Positions 24,234 to 33,674 are shown, counted from the stretch's first letter. The stretch: 45,694 nt of DNA from Clostridium guangxiense (GCF_021043395.1 NZ_JAJNKE010000035.1:1-45694); one strand, 5' to 3'. The notes: generated by a model not told the origin, from the letters alone. Made by a program: numbers and translations.

Positions 24234-24680
24234 ATGAAAGTTTTTGCTTGTGGAAAAGTTAATGAGTGTAATATGTACTTAAATAACAGTGAAATAAAAG
24301 AAAAGTCCATAAAAATTTCATATGATGAATTATATAACTCTTTAAAATTTGTGAATCCTAAAAATGGAAATTTAATATATATTATTGAAAAACTTGAAGT
24401 AATTCTTTGTGATAATGATAATAAGCTAGAAGTGCTCATAGGAGAAGAAAACTATGAAGCTGAGAATGATGATTTAAATATAAGTTGTAGTTTTACTAAA
24501 AATTTCGATGATTGTATTGAAATTAAAAATTTTTGTGTGGTAAAATCTAATAGAAAAGAGATATTTAAAGAACAAAGAATTTTTGTTTTGCCAGGTGGAT
24601 GTATAATATTAAATTTTGATAGTAAAGTTAAAAGCCTAGAGGTAAATATAGTATGGCATGAAGAAACTATTCACCAGTAA
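24234..24680 (+). CDS. 148-residue unknown protein
   Basis: A soluble, strand-rich acidic protein without signal peptide, membrane helix or known motif. Six cysteines are scattered (for example ACGKVNEC near the start). The middle contains GNLIYIIEKLEVILCDND and the end reads RIFVLPGGCIILNF. AAGGTGA lies before ATG. The next gene, a DUF3783 protein, starts 30 bases after its stop, so the two are likely co-transcribed. I do not recognise the family. Confidence 0.65.
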   Translation: MKVFACGKVNECNMYLNNSEIKEKSIKISYDELYNSLKFVNPKNGNLIYIIEKLEVILCDNDNKLEVLIGEENYEAENDDLNISCSFTKNFDDCIEIKNFCVVKSNRKEIFKEQRIFVLPGGCIILNFDSKVKSLEVNIVWHEETIHQ

Positions 24681-24710
24681 AAAATATGTATTAAAGAAAG
24701 AAGGGGCTTT

Positions 24711-25088
24711 ATGGAGAACAACAGTAAAATACTAATATATGGTTATACTGAAGAAGAAATTCAAAAGATTAAAGATTTATTGCATAAAAACAGGATGCCT
24801 GATTTATTGGTAATAAATAAGAATATGTCACAAATGAAAATATGTGATATATTAAAAGGTCTTGAGATTTTAACTTATGATGTTAAATTGCCAGATGAAA
24901 AGTTGGTACTGTTTAATAATGTTCCTGATAAAAAAATAGATAAGGGAATACAAATTATAAAAGACATATCAGATAAAAGACCTATATTTGCACAGGTCAC
25001 ACCAGTTTCTCAAAATTGGTCATTAAAGTATCTTATAGAACACATGATTGAAGAAAGACAGTGGTACATTGATAACGGTTATAAGTAA
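24711..25088 (+). CDS. DUF3783-family protein
   Basis: A 125-residue soluble protein matching the DUF3783 pattern: an opening ILIYGYTEEEIQKIK, a central KLVLFNNVPDKKI, and the diagnostic PIFAQVTPVSQNWSLKYLI followed by EHMIEERQWY. Function is unknown; the family is scattered in Clostridia. It is preceded closely by another small unknown gene with the same orientation. Confidence 0.78.
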   Translation: MENNSKILIYGYTEEEIQKIKDLLHKNRMPDLLVINKNMSQMKICDILKGLEILTYDVKLPDEKLVLFNNVPDKKIDKGIQIIKDISDKRPIFAQVTPVSQNWSLKYLIEHMIEERQWYIDNGYK

Positions 25089-25117
25089 TTGTTTAGTTTT
25101 TGCAGTTTGAAAATATT

Positions 25118-25190
25118 AAGAACCTTAAACCACAGTAGAGAGTAAAAAGTGGAGTGAATACTCCTTACTTTCTACTCTGTACAAAAAGTT
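25118..25190. repeat. Family B fragment: back-to-back 7-bp tracts
   Basis: Left-type units (CAGTAGAGAGTAAAAAGTGG) are followed at once by right-type units (CTTACTTTCTACTCTGTAC), so the arms pair with almost no core. It lies in the gap between the DUF3783 gene and the next regulator gene and could act as a terminator. Confidence 0.5.
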
Positions 25191-25270
25191 AAATGGAATA
25201 AAAATATTTTAACTAAATTAAATCTTATAGGCAAATTATGTATATAACGCAAAGTAAGAGGGATGATAAG

Positions 25271-25936
25271 ATGAGTAGAGTAGGAGAAAAGGTAAAGAAC
25301 ATAAGATTAGAAGCTAAACTTAGTGAGAAGCAGTTTGGAAAAAAGCTTGGAGTAAATGAAAATTTTATTAAAGAAATAGAAAATGGAAAAAAAGTTATAA
25401 ATGACAGCTTGATAGCAAGAATAAAAAAGGTATTTGGAAAAGATATAAATGATATTAACATGAACGACTTAAATGATGAAATAGTAGAAGAGAAGAAAAA
25501 CACTGCGTTTAGTAATAAAAGCACTGAAGCTAATGAAACTTGGACAAATGCTATGAGTTCAATATTGAAGGAAGTTTCAATATATGATTATAATTTTAAT
25601 AAAAAGCTTGGTTCAAAGCAGCTTCCGGTAGTGTCAAATAAAATTGAAGGTTATAATCACGATAAGGTGTTCTTTGTTAAAATAGAAAATAATGATATGG
25701 CTGGATTTAGAATGATGAAGGACGATATAGCCTTTGGTCATATAATACATGAAATTGAAAATAATTCAATATGCCTTTTGGAATTTAATGGAGAAAGATT
25801 TATAAGACAAATTAAAAAATTAGATAACACTAAGGCACTTTTAATAAGTAACAATGGAAATGTTCAAACACAAACTGTAAACATAAAGGAAATTAAAGTT
25901 ATAGGCAAGTTAGAGAAGGTTGAATTTAATCTATAA
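25271..25936 (+). CDS. XRE-type regulator with a degenerate LexA/S24-like C-terminus
   Basis: A 221-residue DNA-binding protein. The N-terminal helix-turn-helix spans about 1-60 (VGEKVKNIRLEAKLSEKQFGKKLGV, then FIKEIENGKKV). After a linker, residues from about 115 on resemble the S24 peptidase fold of LexA/CI repressors: FFVKIENNDMAGFRMMKDDIAF, then ENNSICLLEFNGERFIRQIKKL and ALLISNN. Where LexA has the catalytic Ser-Met pair, this protein has Asp-Met, so self-cleavage is not expected. ATG 25271 follows AGAGGGA by 7 bases, better than ATG 25238. A terminator follows. Confidence 0.78.
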   Translation: MSRVGEKVKNIRLEAKLSEKQFGKKLGVNENFIKEIENGKKVINDSLIARIKKVFGKDINDINMNDLNDEIVEEKKNTAFSNKSTEANETWTNAMSSILKEVSIYDYNFNKKLGSKQLPVVSNKIEGYNHDKVFFVKIENNDMAGFRMMKDDIAFGHIIHEIENNSICLLEFNGERFIRQIKKLDNTKALLISNNGNVQTQTVNIKEIKVIGKLEKVEFNL

Positions 25937-25973
25937 TTTATATTAAAACTAAAATCTTATTAAAAATTCATTT

Positions 25974-26022
25974 AAGATTTCAGAAGGTTTATTTATAATA
26001 CTATCTGAAATCTTATTTTTTT
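25974..26022 (+). terminator. Terminator of the XRE-type regulator gene
   Basis: AAGATTTCAGA (25974-25984) pairs with TCTGAAATCTT (about 26004-26013), and a run of seven or more T follows. Confidence 0.85.
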
Positions 26023-26063
26023 ACTATAATTTAAGTAATAAGATTATTCTCCTTATATATCTT

Positions 26064-26162
26064 TCACCAATCATACATAGCTTGAACAATTTTTTCCATT
26101 GACATGCCGAGTTCAGTAAGTTCGTATTCAACGCAAATACGTATATTTTTATCTTTACTCAT
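26064..26162 (-). pseudogene. HxlR-family regulator remnant (C-terminal 32 codons)
   Basis: On the minus strand a 32-codon frame reads MSKDKNIRICVEYELTELG followed by MSMEKIVQAMYDW and a stop. The VEYELTELGxSM...I..AMYDW pattern is the conserved wing and last helix of HxlR-type (MarR-like) redox or aldehyde-responsive regulators. The helix-turn-helix itself is missing; upstream sequence (26163 onward) does not continue it. It is the stub of a deleted gene. Confidence 0.7.
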
Positions 26163-26407
26163 AATATCACATCCAGGTATAAAATTTTATACTTATATAC
26201 AATCATATATATTATATATCAATAATGTGCCTACTTAAAGAGTATATCATTATGTGCTAAGATTATCTCTTAATTCCTTTGGTTTTGAGCCTTGGAAGTT
26301 TCTCGTTACAAAGGATTTCAGTTTACTTGAGAAGAGAAATAAATGATTTTAAACTGTTAGAAAATGACAGCGCTATATTTGATTGGGTATGCAATAAAGT
26401 AGAAATT
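26163..26407. other. Gene-poor stretch with an unidentified C-terminal reading frame
   Basis: Between the HxlR stub and the terminator at 26408, a plus-strand frame (from about 26279 to 26464) ends inside that terminator. Its segment REINDFKLLENDSAIFDWVC looks protein-like, but no start with a ribosome site or family match is seen. It may be the tail of a gene whose front has been lost, as next to the HxlR stub. Confidence 0.35.
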
Positions 26408-26457
26408 GATTGTGCATATGTATTGAAAAAAGTACCTATGCACAGTCTTTTTTTTCA
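26408..26457 (+). terminator. Strong terminator without an intact gene before it
   Basis: GATTGTGCATA (26408-26418) pairs with TATGCACAGTC (26437-26447), followed by eight or more T. It implies that a transcribed gene once preceded it. Confidence 0.8.
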
Positions 26458-26477
26458 TTTATAATTCATATATTTTA

Positions 26478-26632
26478 TTATAGTGAAACTGGCTTAACTA
26501 GAAATTATATATGTAACATAAGAGTACATTCTCTGTACTCTCTACTTTCTACTCTGCTTTATAAATTCCAGTTTAGCAGGGTAAATTTGGTATTAGTCAT
26601 TTTAACCTTTTAAGTTGTATATCTATAATACT
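26478..26632. repeat. Family B repeat, copy B7 (coreless)
   Basis: The left end TATAGTGAAACTGGCTTAAC (26479) is followed by AGAGTACATTCTCTGTACTC and further right-type 7-bp units, then the right end with AAATTCCAGTTTAGCAGGG (about 26562-26582). The hairpin core is absent. It ends just before the csp ribosome site, so it lies in the csp leader or promoter region. Confidence 0.75.
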
Positions 26633-26648
26633 TTAAGGAAGTGTTGTT

Positions 26649-29600
26649 GTGAGAAATAATGATGCCTTTCTAGACCTATTTTTAAACGTACCTGCGCCAA
26701 TACGAAACCAGTTATTTTCGCTTAAAAATGAAAATAATCCACAAAATGTAGAATTAATAATAAAATATGTGGATAACCCAACAAAATTGAACTCAGCTGT
26801 GAATAACATTGGAGGAACATTTGAAGACTTAGGTTTTAGCTTTGGGATAATAACAATACCAATAGATAAACTTAAGAGTGTTAATACAATAACACAAATA
26901 GAATATGCAGAGCTTCCTAAAAATTTGTATACGGGTTTTTCAGAAAGCAATAGAGCTAGCTGCATAGATGAAGCATGGAAAGTATATAAATTGTCTGGCA
27001 GTGGGGTTCTTGTTGGCTTTATAGATTCGGGAATAGATTATACACATCCAGCCTTTATAGATAAAAATAAAAAAAGCAGAATAGATTATATTTATGATTT
27101 AAGTTCTGGAGGAAAAGTGTGGAATAATAATGATATAAATAAAGCTATAGCATCGCCAAATCCTTATACTATAGTCACGGAAAGAGATGACGTAGGACAT
27201 GGAACTCATGTTGCTGGAATCGCTTGTGGTAATGGAAATATAAATGAAAGATATTATGGAGTTGCCTATGAAAGTAGAATAGCCATGGTTAAAATGACAG
27301 GAGAAGGTAAGGTAAACTATGGTAAGAGTACTCAACTTATGAGGGGAGTAAAATTTTTAGTTGATAGAGCAAATGAAAAAAACCTGCCTCTTGTTATAAA
27401 TCTTAGTTTTAGCACTAATGATGGAGCTCATGATGGAGCAAGTCTTCTTGAACAGTATGTACAGACTATATGCAATTTGGAAAGGATAACCTTTGTTATA
27501 GCAGCAGGAAATGAGGGAGATAGAGCTCATCATGTTGGAGGTACTTTAAGAGATAGACAGACCATATCCATGAGTGTTGCTTCTGAAGAAAGAAATATAT
27601 TAGTGCAGCTTTATAAAAGCTTCATATCCGATATAAGTATTGAAGTGAAAAATCCTGCTGGAAATACAACGGGAGTTTTTGAAGTTAGGGAAGGATATAA
27701 AGATGGAAAGCTTCAGGCAGATAATTACTTTATATATAATAGTGGACCAAAACCTTTTAGCATGAACGGTGAAATTTTAATAAGCTTAATATCTAGTGGC
27801 AATTATCTTCTTTCAGGTACCTGGAGTATTACTATATATACTTCCTCTGGAATTGGAAATAGATATGACATGTGGATGCCCATATCAGAGGGGCTTAGCT
27901 CCCAAACTAAATTTTTAAGACCAGATGTATATAATACTTTAGGGATACCAGGAACTGTTCAAAATGCACTTACTGTTGGAAGCTATGATTATTTAACTGG
28001 AGCTGTTTCAAGTTTTTCTGGAAGAGGAAGCCAAGTAGGATGCTTTACAAAACCAGATTTATTGGCTCCTGGTGAAAAAATAGAATCATCAATTCCGGGT
28101 GGTGGATATGATAAATTATCGGGAACTTCTATGGCTACACCTTCAGTATCTGGGGCATCAGCTCTTTTAATGCAGTGGGGAATCGTACTTAAAAATGATC
28201 CATACATGTATGGCGATAGGCTGAAATATTATATGTTAAAAGGTTCAGCAAGAAATAGAAATGATGTTAAGTATCCAGACCCAACCTTTGGATATGGAAA
28301 TTTGTGTTTGGGCAGAAGTCTTGCATTAGCTTCTGGAAGTAGACGTGAAAGAAGCCTTACAAGGATTGACTGCGGAGCACTGTACCTTGCGGAAAACTAC
28401 GAAAGTTTTATAGTTGAATACGAAGGAGATTTAGCATCTGAATTTTCAAGGATAGACTATGCATGTCAATTTCCACTTGGTAATAATTATGCAGTTATTA
28501 CTGTTAGGCAAGATAAAATAAGTGATCTTTTAAACACTGTTACTGAAATAACGTATGCAGAAAGAGCTGTGCTGTATACATTATGTGCAATTTCACCTTT
28601 GGATACCTCGAATATAAGTTCATTTCACAATAATCCATACCTAATGCTTACAGGAAGAGAAGTTGTAGCAGGAATAATAGATACAGGCATAGATTATTTA
28701 AATGAGGAATTTATAAATGAAGATGGAACTACAAGAATTTTAAATGCATGGGATCAAACAGGAACTTCAGGAAATAAGCCACAGGGATTTAATTTTGGCA
28801 CAGAATATAGTTATGAGGATATGAATGCTGCTATACAATTAAGTAAAAATAAAGGTGATCCATACAGTAAAGTTCCAATGAAGGATGATATAGGCCATGG
28901 TACATGTACAGCAAGTATAATAGGCGGAAGAGGAAAATATATAGGAGCAGCTCCAGAGTGTGCTTTTATGGTTGTAAAACTTAAAACTGCAAAAGCAAGC
29001 ACGTTAGCTAGAGAAGGAGTTACAAATCCAAAGTGTCAAGTGTTTAGCAGTACCGATTTAATTCAAGCAATAAGATATTTATTTGAAAGAGCTTCAAAGC
29101 TTAATAAACCACTAGTTATATATATACCTCTAGGCGCTAATATGGGAGGACATGATGGAAATTCAATTATTGAAAGGTATATAGATGAAATATCTAAAAT
29201 TAAAGGAGTAGCAGTTGTTACAGGTACAGGAAATGAAGGGGATGCTGATACTCATACTTCAGGGACAATAGCTAAAACTGGAGATCAAAAAACAATTGAA
29301 CTTAAAGTAGCTAATAATGAAAATTCAATAGTAGTTCAAATATGGGGACATAAACCAGATAAATTATCAATTAGCATTGTATCTCCATCGGGAGAAATCA
29401 TAGAAAAAATACCAGCAAAGTCAAAAGGAGATATCATAAATAAATTAGTTTATGAAGGAAGCACTATCAATGTTAGATATTATTTTCCAGAATCTCTTAC
29501 AGGGGATGAATTAATACGAATATTTATAGGAGATATAAAACCTGGTATATGGAAATTAAATCTTATAGGAGATGTTATAACTGATGGGAGATATGATGCA

Positions 29601-30110
29601 TGGATACCACAAAGACCTTTGATTGAGCAAGACACTAGATTTTTAAATCCATCTCAGTATACTACACTTACTCTTCCATCGACTAGTAATCAAGTAATAA
29701 CCTGCAGTTATTATAATCAAGATAATAAAACACTTATGGCAGCGTCAGGTAGGGGGTATACAAGGGATGACAGAATAAAACCAGATGTTGCTACTGGAGG
29801 ATATGAGGTTCCATGTGTTGGAACTGAAGGGAACACTCAAACTTTAAGTGGAAGTAGTGCGGCTTCTGCTGTTTTAGCTGGTGCAGTAGCACTAATTTTA
29901 CAATGGGGAATAGTAGATGGAAATAATAGAAATATGCATGCGGCAGAAATTAGAACCTATATTATAAGAGGTGCATATCAAATGCCAGGGCAAACATATC
30001 CTAATAGGGATATAGGCTATGGAATTTTAGATTTAAATGGCGTTTTTCAAAGCCAAAGAGGAAGAATATCAAGAGGTGTATTTATAAGATATCCGAAAAA
30101 AGTAATGTGA
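26649..30110 (+). CDS. Tandem subtilisin-like germination protease (two Csp domains in one chain)
   Basis: A 1153-residue protein with two full subtilase units, each with its own prodomain. Unit 1: prodomain about 1-100, Asp126 (FIDSGID), His184 (GHGTHVAG), oxyanion Asn288, Ser494 (SGTSMATP). Unit 2: prodomain about 580-660, Asp678 (IIDTGID), His750 (GHGTCTA), Asn862, Ser1070 (LSGSSAAS). Both triads look complete. No secretion signal is present, as in Csp proteases, which are packed into the spore and activate pro-SleC on germination. The architecture parallels the CspBA fusion of C. difficile, where the second unit is a pseudoprotease. GTG 26649 follows AAGGAAG by 7 bases. The next gene is sleC. 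Confidence 0.92.
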   Translation: MRNNDAFLDLFLNVPAPIRNQLFSLKNENNPQNVELIIKYVDNPTKLNSAVNNIGGTFEDLGFSFGIITIPIDKLKSVNTITQIEYAELPKNLYTGFSESNRASCIDEAWKVYKLSGSGVLVGFIDSGIDYTHPAFIDKNKKSRIDYIYDLSSGGKVWNNNDINKAIASPNPYTIVTERDDVGHGTHVAGIACGNGNINERYYGVAYESRIAMVKMTGEGKVNYGKSTQLMRGVKFLVDRANEKNLPLVINLSFSTNDGAHDGASLLEQYVQTICNLERITFVIAAGNEGDRAHHVGGTLRDRQTISMSVASEERNILVQLYKSFISDISIEVKNPAGNTTGVFEVREGYKDGKLQADNYFIYNSGPKPFSMNGEILISLISSGNYLLSGTWSITIYTSSGIGNRYDMWMPISEGLSSQTKFLRPDVYNTLGIPGTVQNALTVGSYDYLTGAVSSFSGRGSQVGCFTKPDLLAPGEKIESSIPGGGYDKLSGTSMATPSVSGASALLMQWGIVLKNDPYMYGDRLKYYMLKGSARNRNDVKYPDPTFGYGNLCLGRSLALASGSRRERSLTRIDCGALYLAENYESFIVEYEGDLASEFSRIDYACQFPLGNNYAVITVRQDKISDLLNTVTEITYAERAVLYTLCAISPLDTSNISSFHNNPYLMLTGREVVAGIIDTGIDYLNEEFINEDGTTRILNAWDQTGTSGNKPQGFNFGTEYSYEDMNAAIQLSKNKGDPYSKVPMKDDIGHGTCTASIIGGRGKYIGAAPECAFMVVKLKTAKASTLAREGVTNPKCQVFSSTDLIQAIRYLFERASKLNKPLVIYIPLGANMGGHDGNSIIERYIDEISKIKGVAVVTGTGNEGDADTHTSGTIAKTGDQKTIELKVANNENSIVVQIWGHKPDKLSISIVSPSGEIIEKIPAKSKGDIINKLVYEGSTINVRYYFPESLTGDELIRIFIGDIKPGIWKLNLIGDVITDGRYDAWIPQRPLIEQDTRFLNPSQYTTLTLPSTSNQVITCSYYNQDNKTLMAASGRGYTRDDRIKPDVATGGYEVPCVGTEGNTQTLSGSSAASAVLAGAVALILQWGIVDGNNRNMHAAEIRTYIIRGAYQMPGQTYPNRDIGYGILDLNGVFQSQRGRISRGVFIRYPKKVM

Positions 30111-30168
30111 CATATAATATGATACCTGTGTATACTATTAATATAAATAATATTAAGGATGTAAATAA

Positions 30169-31506
30169 ATGGCTAATGGTCAACTTCAAATACAAGTATT
30201 TAGAGGAGATAATTATGTACCTATAGATAAGGCTAAAGTTACTATAACACAAACAGATGGCGTTGCAAAACCAACAAAGCAGCAGGTTGCAAATACGGAT
30301 AGCTCAGGACTTACAGGGAATGTTGAACTTACTACACCGCCTTTAGAATATTCAATGAATCCAACCGATAAAGTGCCATATAGTTTTTGTGACATAAGGG
30401 TAGATGCGCCAAATTTTAAAACATTATTTGTAAAGGGCTGTCAAATCATGCCAGACAGTTTAGCAATTCAAAATTGTAATTTAACACCTCAAACGCCTAT
30501 GCAAAGTAGGCAGGAAGAAATTATAGATATAAAACCTAATACATTGGTTGGAAAGTATCCTCCAAAGATACCGGAAGATCCTAATAAGCCGCTGCCACCT
30601 CCACCAAGTGGTTTTGTTGTATTGCCAGAGCCTGTTGTTCCACAGTATATTGTAGTGCATACTGGGGGACCAGATGAGGCAGCACCTAATTATACATTAC
30701 GGTTTATGGATTATATAAAAAATGTTGCATCTTGTGAGATATTTTCAACCTGGCCAGAAAGCACAATAAGAGCTAACGTGCTTTGTATAATATCTTTTGT
30801 TCTAAATAGAGTGTATACAGAATGGTATAGAGGCAAAGGTAAGAATTTTACAATAACTAATTCAACAGCTTTTGATCAGGCTTTTAATTATGGAAGAAAC
30901 ATATATAAAAGCATTAGCAACGTAGTCGATGAGATATTTTCAACTTATATAAAACGACCTGGGGCAAAGCAGCCACTTTTAACTCAGTTTTGTGATGGCA
31001 AAAATGTAAGTTGTCCTGGATGGCTCACTCAATGGGGAAGTAAGTATTTAGGTGATCAAGGTAAAAAGGCTCCAGAAATAATTAGAAACTTTTATGGCTC
31101 GGATGTCCAGTTTGTTACTGCTAAAAAGGTAACAGGAATACCAGAATCTTATCCTGGATATGTTTTGAAAATTGGATCAACAGGGCAGCCGGTAAGAACC
31201 ATTCAAACCTATTTAAATAGGATTTCTGTAAATTATCCAGCCATTCCTAAAGTTGCAGTTAGCGCATATTATAATGAAGCAACTAAGAATGCAGTAACAC
31301 AATTTCAAAAGATATTTTCAATGCCTGCAATTGGCGTTGTTGATTATCCTACTTGGTATAGAATTTCAGATATATATGTTGCAGTTACAAAAATAGGGGA
31401 ACTTAGAAGAAGTGAAAAACTTGAAGAATATCATGAAAAAATTTTTGTCCCACCGTATATATATAGAAACGGTCGTGTACCAACTATGAAGTATCCAGAA
31501 GACTAA
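30169..31506 (+). CDS. sleC: Spore cortex-lytic enzyme SleC
   Basis: A 445-residue zymogen that degrades cortex peptidoglycan during germination after activation by Csp. The N-terminal 105 residues form a carboxypeptidase-regulatory-like beta domain (LQIQVFRGDNYVPIDKAKV). A proline-rich linker (PEDPNKPLPPPPSG) leads to VLPEP at 151-155, where related SleC proteins begin their mature chain. The catalytic SpoIID-like region follows (DYIKNVASCEIFSTWPES, then CDGKNVSCPGWLTQWG). A peptidoglycan-binding domain lies at about 325-405 (LKIGSTGQPVRTIQTYLN, AVTQFQKIFSMPAIGVVD). AAGGATG lies before ATG, and csp ends 58 bases upstream, so protease and substrate are encoded together. Confidence 0.93.
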   Translation: MANGQLQIQVFRGDNYVPIDKAKVTITQTDGVAKPTKQQVANTDSSGLTGNVELTTPPLEYSMNPTDKVPYSFCDIRVDAPNFKTLFVKGCQIMPDSLAIQNCNLTPQTPMQSRQEEIIDIKPNTLVGKYPPKIPEDPNKPLPPPPSGFVVLPEPVVPQYIVVHTGGPDEAAPNYTLRFMDYIKNVASCEIFSTWPESTIRANVLCIISFVLNRVYTEWYRGKGKNFTITNSTAFDQAFNYGRNIYKSISNVVDEIFSTYIKRPGAKQPLLTQFCDGKNVSCPGWLTQWGSKYLGDQGKKAPEIIRNFYGSDVQFVTAKKVTGIPESYPGYVLKIGSTGQPVRTIQTYLNRISVNYPAIPKVAVSAYYNEATKNAVTQFQKIFSMPAIGVVDYPTWYRISDIYVAVTKIGELRRSEKLEEYHEKIFVPPYIYRNGRVPTMKYPED

Positions 31507-31511
31507 TTATA

Positions 31512-31748
31512 TTATGGGGAAACTGATTGAAAGTTTTAAAATCTATTTAACAAGGTCTTACAAGTAATTTATATTAAGAGTACAGGGTAGAGTGAAGGAT
31601 GATTTTTCTTCGTTTTACTGTGGAAATCTTCAAATGTAATTATTTAGCCATACTTATAAACAGGCTGCAGCATTAAGTTTAAAAATCTTGTGCAGTAGTA
31701 GAAAATTAACCTTCATTGTACTCTGTACTTTGCTCTTTGCTTTTGAGA
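31512..31748. repeat. Family B structured intergenic repeat, copy B3
   Basis: The left end (TGAAAGTTTTAAAATCTATT at about 31529, shared with copy B1) begins six bases after the sleC stop. Left units AGAGTACAGGGTAGAGTGAAG are followed by a core starting GATGATTTTTCTTCG, and the right units CTTCATTGTACTCTGTACTT (about 31711-31735) are complementary to the left. No clear right end module follows. Confidence 0.75.
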
Positions 31749-31874
31749 TTTATTATTAGATAAAAAAAATTATTAATTATTTGAAGGAAACGTTTACTTG
31801 GAAATAAAAGGCTTCAAAAAACAAGTGATTATATGTATAATTTAAGTAAGAAGAAATTGATTGGGGGGAATTTA

Positions 31875-33674
31875 ATGAAAGGTACTGTAGTTGGTACATG
31901 GGTTAATACATGTAAAAAACTGTATGGTGAAGATATTGCTAAGAATGCACTTGAGGAGTGTGGACTTGGAAGAGACAAGATATTTTCTCCAATGGAGGAT
32001 GTACAGGATAGTACGGTTTATAAATTAATTGAAATTATATCTAGCAGGGTTGATAAAGATAAAAAGGAAATATGGGAAAGCATAGGAGAAGATAATATAA
32101 ATGCTTTTTTTGATAGCTTTCCTGCTTTCTTTGAGCATGAAAATTTGTTTTCATTTTTAAAATCCATGTTTGATGTCCATGTTGTCATGACAAAAAAGTT
32201 TCCTGGTGCGAAGCCACCTTTAATAACTATAAATCCAATATCAAAAAGAAAAGCAGTTTTTTTGTATAAATCAAAACGCGGAATGTTTGACTACCTTCAA
32301 GGAATGCTAAAAGGAAGCGCTAAATTTTTTAATGAGGAAATTAAATGCGATATCTTGGAGCAAGGTGATGATTTTGTAAAAATAAAAATAACTTTTGATA
32401 AAGATATTTACTATAAGAAAACTTTTAGATTTAATAAACTTTTATCATTTGGATTTATAAAAAGTTTTGGTGCTAAGGTTGGAATATTTACATTTATTGT
32501 ATCCATAGTAACGTTTATTCCTATAATGGGGCTGAATAATTACATAAAGGCAATTATAGCAGCTTTAATATCTTCAGTATCAGCATTTGTTGCTGCTGAA
32601 ATTATGACAGGGCCTAAAAAAATTATAAGCGAAACTATACAAGACTTAAAAAATAATAATTTTACTGTTAATGGTAACATAGTCACCGGTGATTTTTGGG
32701 AACAGCTATATGATGAATTAGGAAATTACATAAAAGCTATGACTGCTAATTTTGTTGGCTTTAAAGGATTAACAGATGAAATGAATGCATTTGTAGGCAA
32801 TGTTAGCGGCATATCTGATTCTATGAAAGAAACTTCAGGTCAAATATCCACAGTTGTTGAACAGGTATCAGAATCATTTGTAAGTCAAGCTGAAAATACT
32901 CAGGATAGTGTAACAGTTCTTAACGGCAATATTGAATCATTAAATCAAGTAGTTGAAAATGAAAATACAAACAAGAGGCAGCTTGAGGAAACAATAGATA
33001 AGATAAATAATAGTTATAAGAGTGTTGATACTACAAGTAAAAATATTCTTGAAAGTCTTACAAAATTCCAAGAAGTAAAAAGCAAAGGTTTAGAACTTTC
33101 AAGCAAAGCTAAAGATATAAATAATATTGTGCTTATAGTAGCTGAAATATCAGATCAAACAAATCTTTTAGCACTTAATGCATCTATAGAGGCAGCAAGA
33201 GCAGGGGAAATGGGCAAAGGATTTTCAGTTGTAGCAGAAGAAGTAAGAAAACTTGCAGAAGAGACCAAAGACGCAGTTCAAAAGATAAACTCTAATCTTG
33301 AAAGCTTTGTAACTGACATCGGTGAACTTGTTGGAAAAATAGAAACACAATATGATGTACTTGAAAATGAAACTTCAAACTTAGAAAATGTAAGAAAATT
33401 AAGCCAGGATGCAAATGCTTCAGCTAAGTCAGTTGCAGATTCAATGATTGAAACTGTTGAAAAGTTAAACAATGAAGCAAATTCAATATCAAAAATCTAT
33501 GAAAATATAGAGGCCATTGCAGCTATATCAGAAGAAAATTCAGCTTCTTCAGAAGAGGTAAGTGCTAGTGTTACAGAATATATGTCTCAGATAGGAAAGC
33601 TTACTGAGGGTATAGATGAGTTTAAAAAGATTGCAGAAAACTTTAAGGGAGACCTTAAAAAATATAAAATATAG
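31875..33674 (+). CDS. H-NOX (heme-based gas sensor) chemoreceptor
   Basis: A 599-residue methyl-accepting chemotaxis protein with an N-terminal H-NOX domain (1-185), a membrane hairpin (about 200-245) and a cytoplasmic signalling domain (tip [19 protein letters not shown]). Heme site: proximal His102, the YxSxR motif as Tyr131/Ser133/Arg135, Pro115. The distal residues Trp9, Asn74, Phe78 and Tyr140 match those known from the oxygen-binding Thermoanaerobacter protein, at the same numbers. Oxygen rather than only NO binding is thus predicted. ATG 31875 follows GGGGGG (31863-31868) by 6 bases; the longer frame from 31833 would put extra residues before the conserved MKGTVVGTW start. It stands alone, with no chemotaxis genes nearby. 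Confidence 0.93.
   Translation: MKGTVVGTWVNTCKKLYGEDIAKNALEECGLGRDKIFSPMEDVQDSTVYKLIEIISSRVDKDKKEIWESIGEDNINAFFDSFPAFFEHENLFSFLKSMFDVHVVMTKKFPGAKPPLITINPISKRKAVFLYKSKRGMFDYLQGMLKGSAKFFNEEIKCDILEQGDDFVKIKITFDKDIYYKKTFRFNKLLSFGFIKSFGAKVGIFTFIVSIVTFIPIMGLNNYIKAIIAALISSVSAFVAAEIMTGPKKIISETIQDLKNNNFTVNGNIVTGDFWEQLYDELGNYIKAMTANFVGFKGLTDEMNAFVGNVSGISDSMKETSGQISTVVEQVSESFVSQAENTQDSVTVLNGNIESLNQVVENENTNKRQLEETIDKINNSYKSVDTTSKNILESLTKFQEVKSKGLELSSKAKDINNIVLIVAEISDQTNLLALNASIEAARAGEMGKGFSVVAEEVRKLAEETKDAVQKINSNLESFVTDIGELVGKIETQYDVLENETSNLENVRKLSQDANASAKSVADSMIETVEKLNNEANSISKIYENIEAIAAISEENSASSEEVSASVTEYMSQIGKLTEGIDEFKKIAENFKGDLKKYKI

Noticed and set aside
31782-31800. CcpA cre site (GGAAACGTTTAC) before the H-NOX receptor gene
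   Set aside because: The centre resembles a cre site, but three consensus positions fail, and such AT-rich near-matches are common here.
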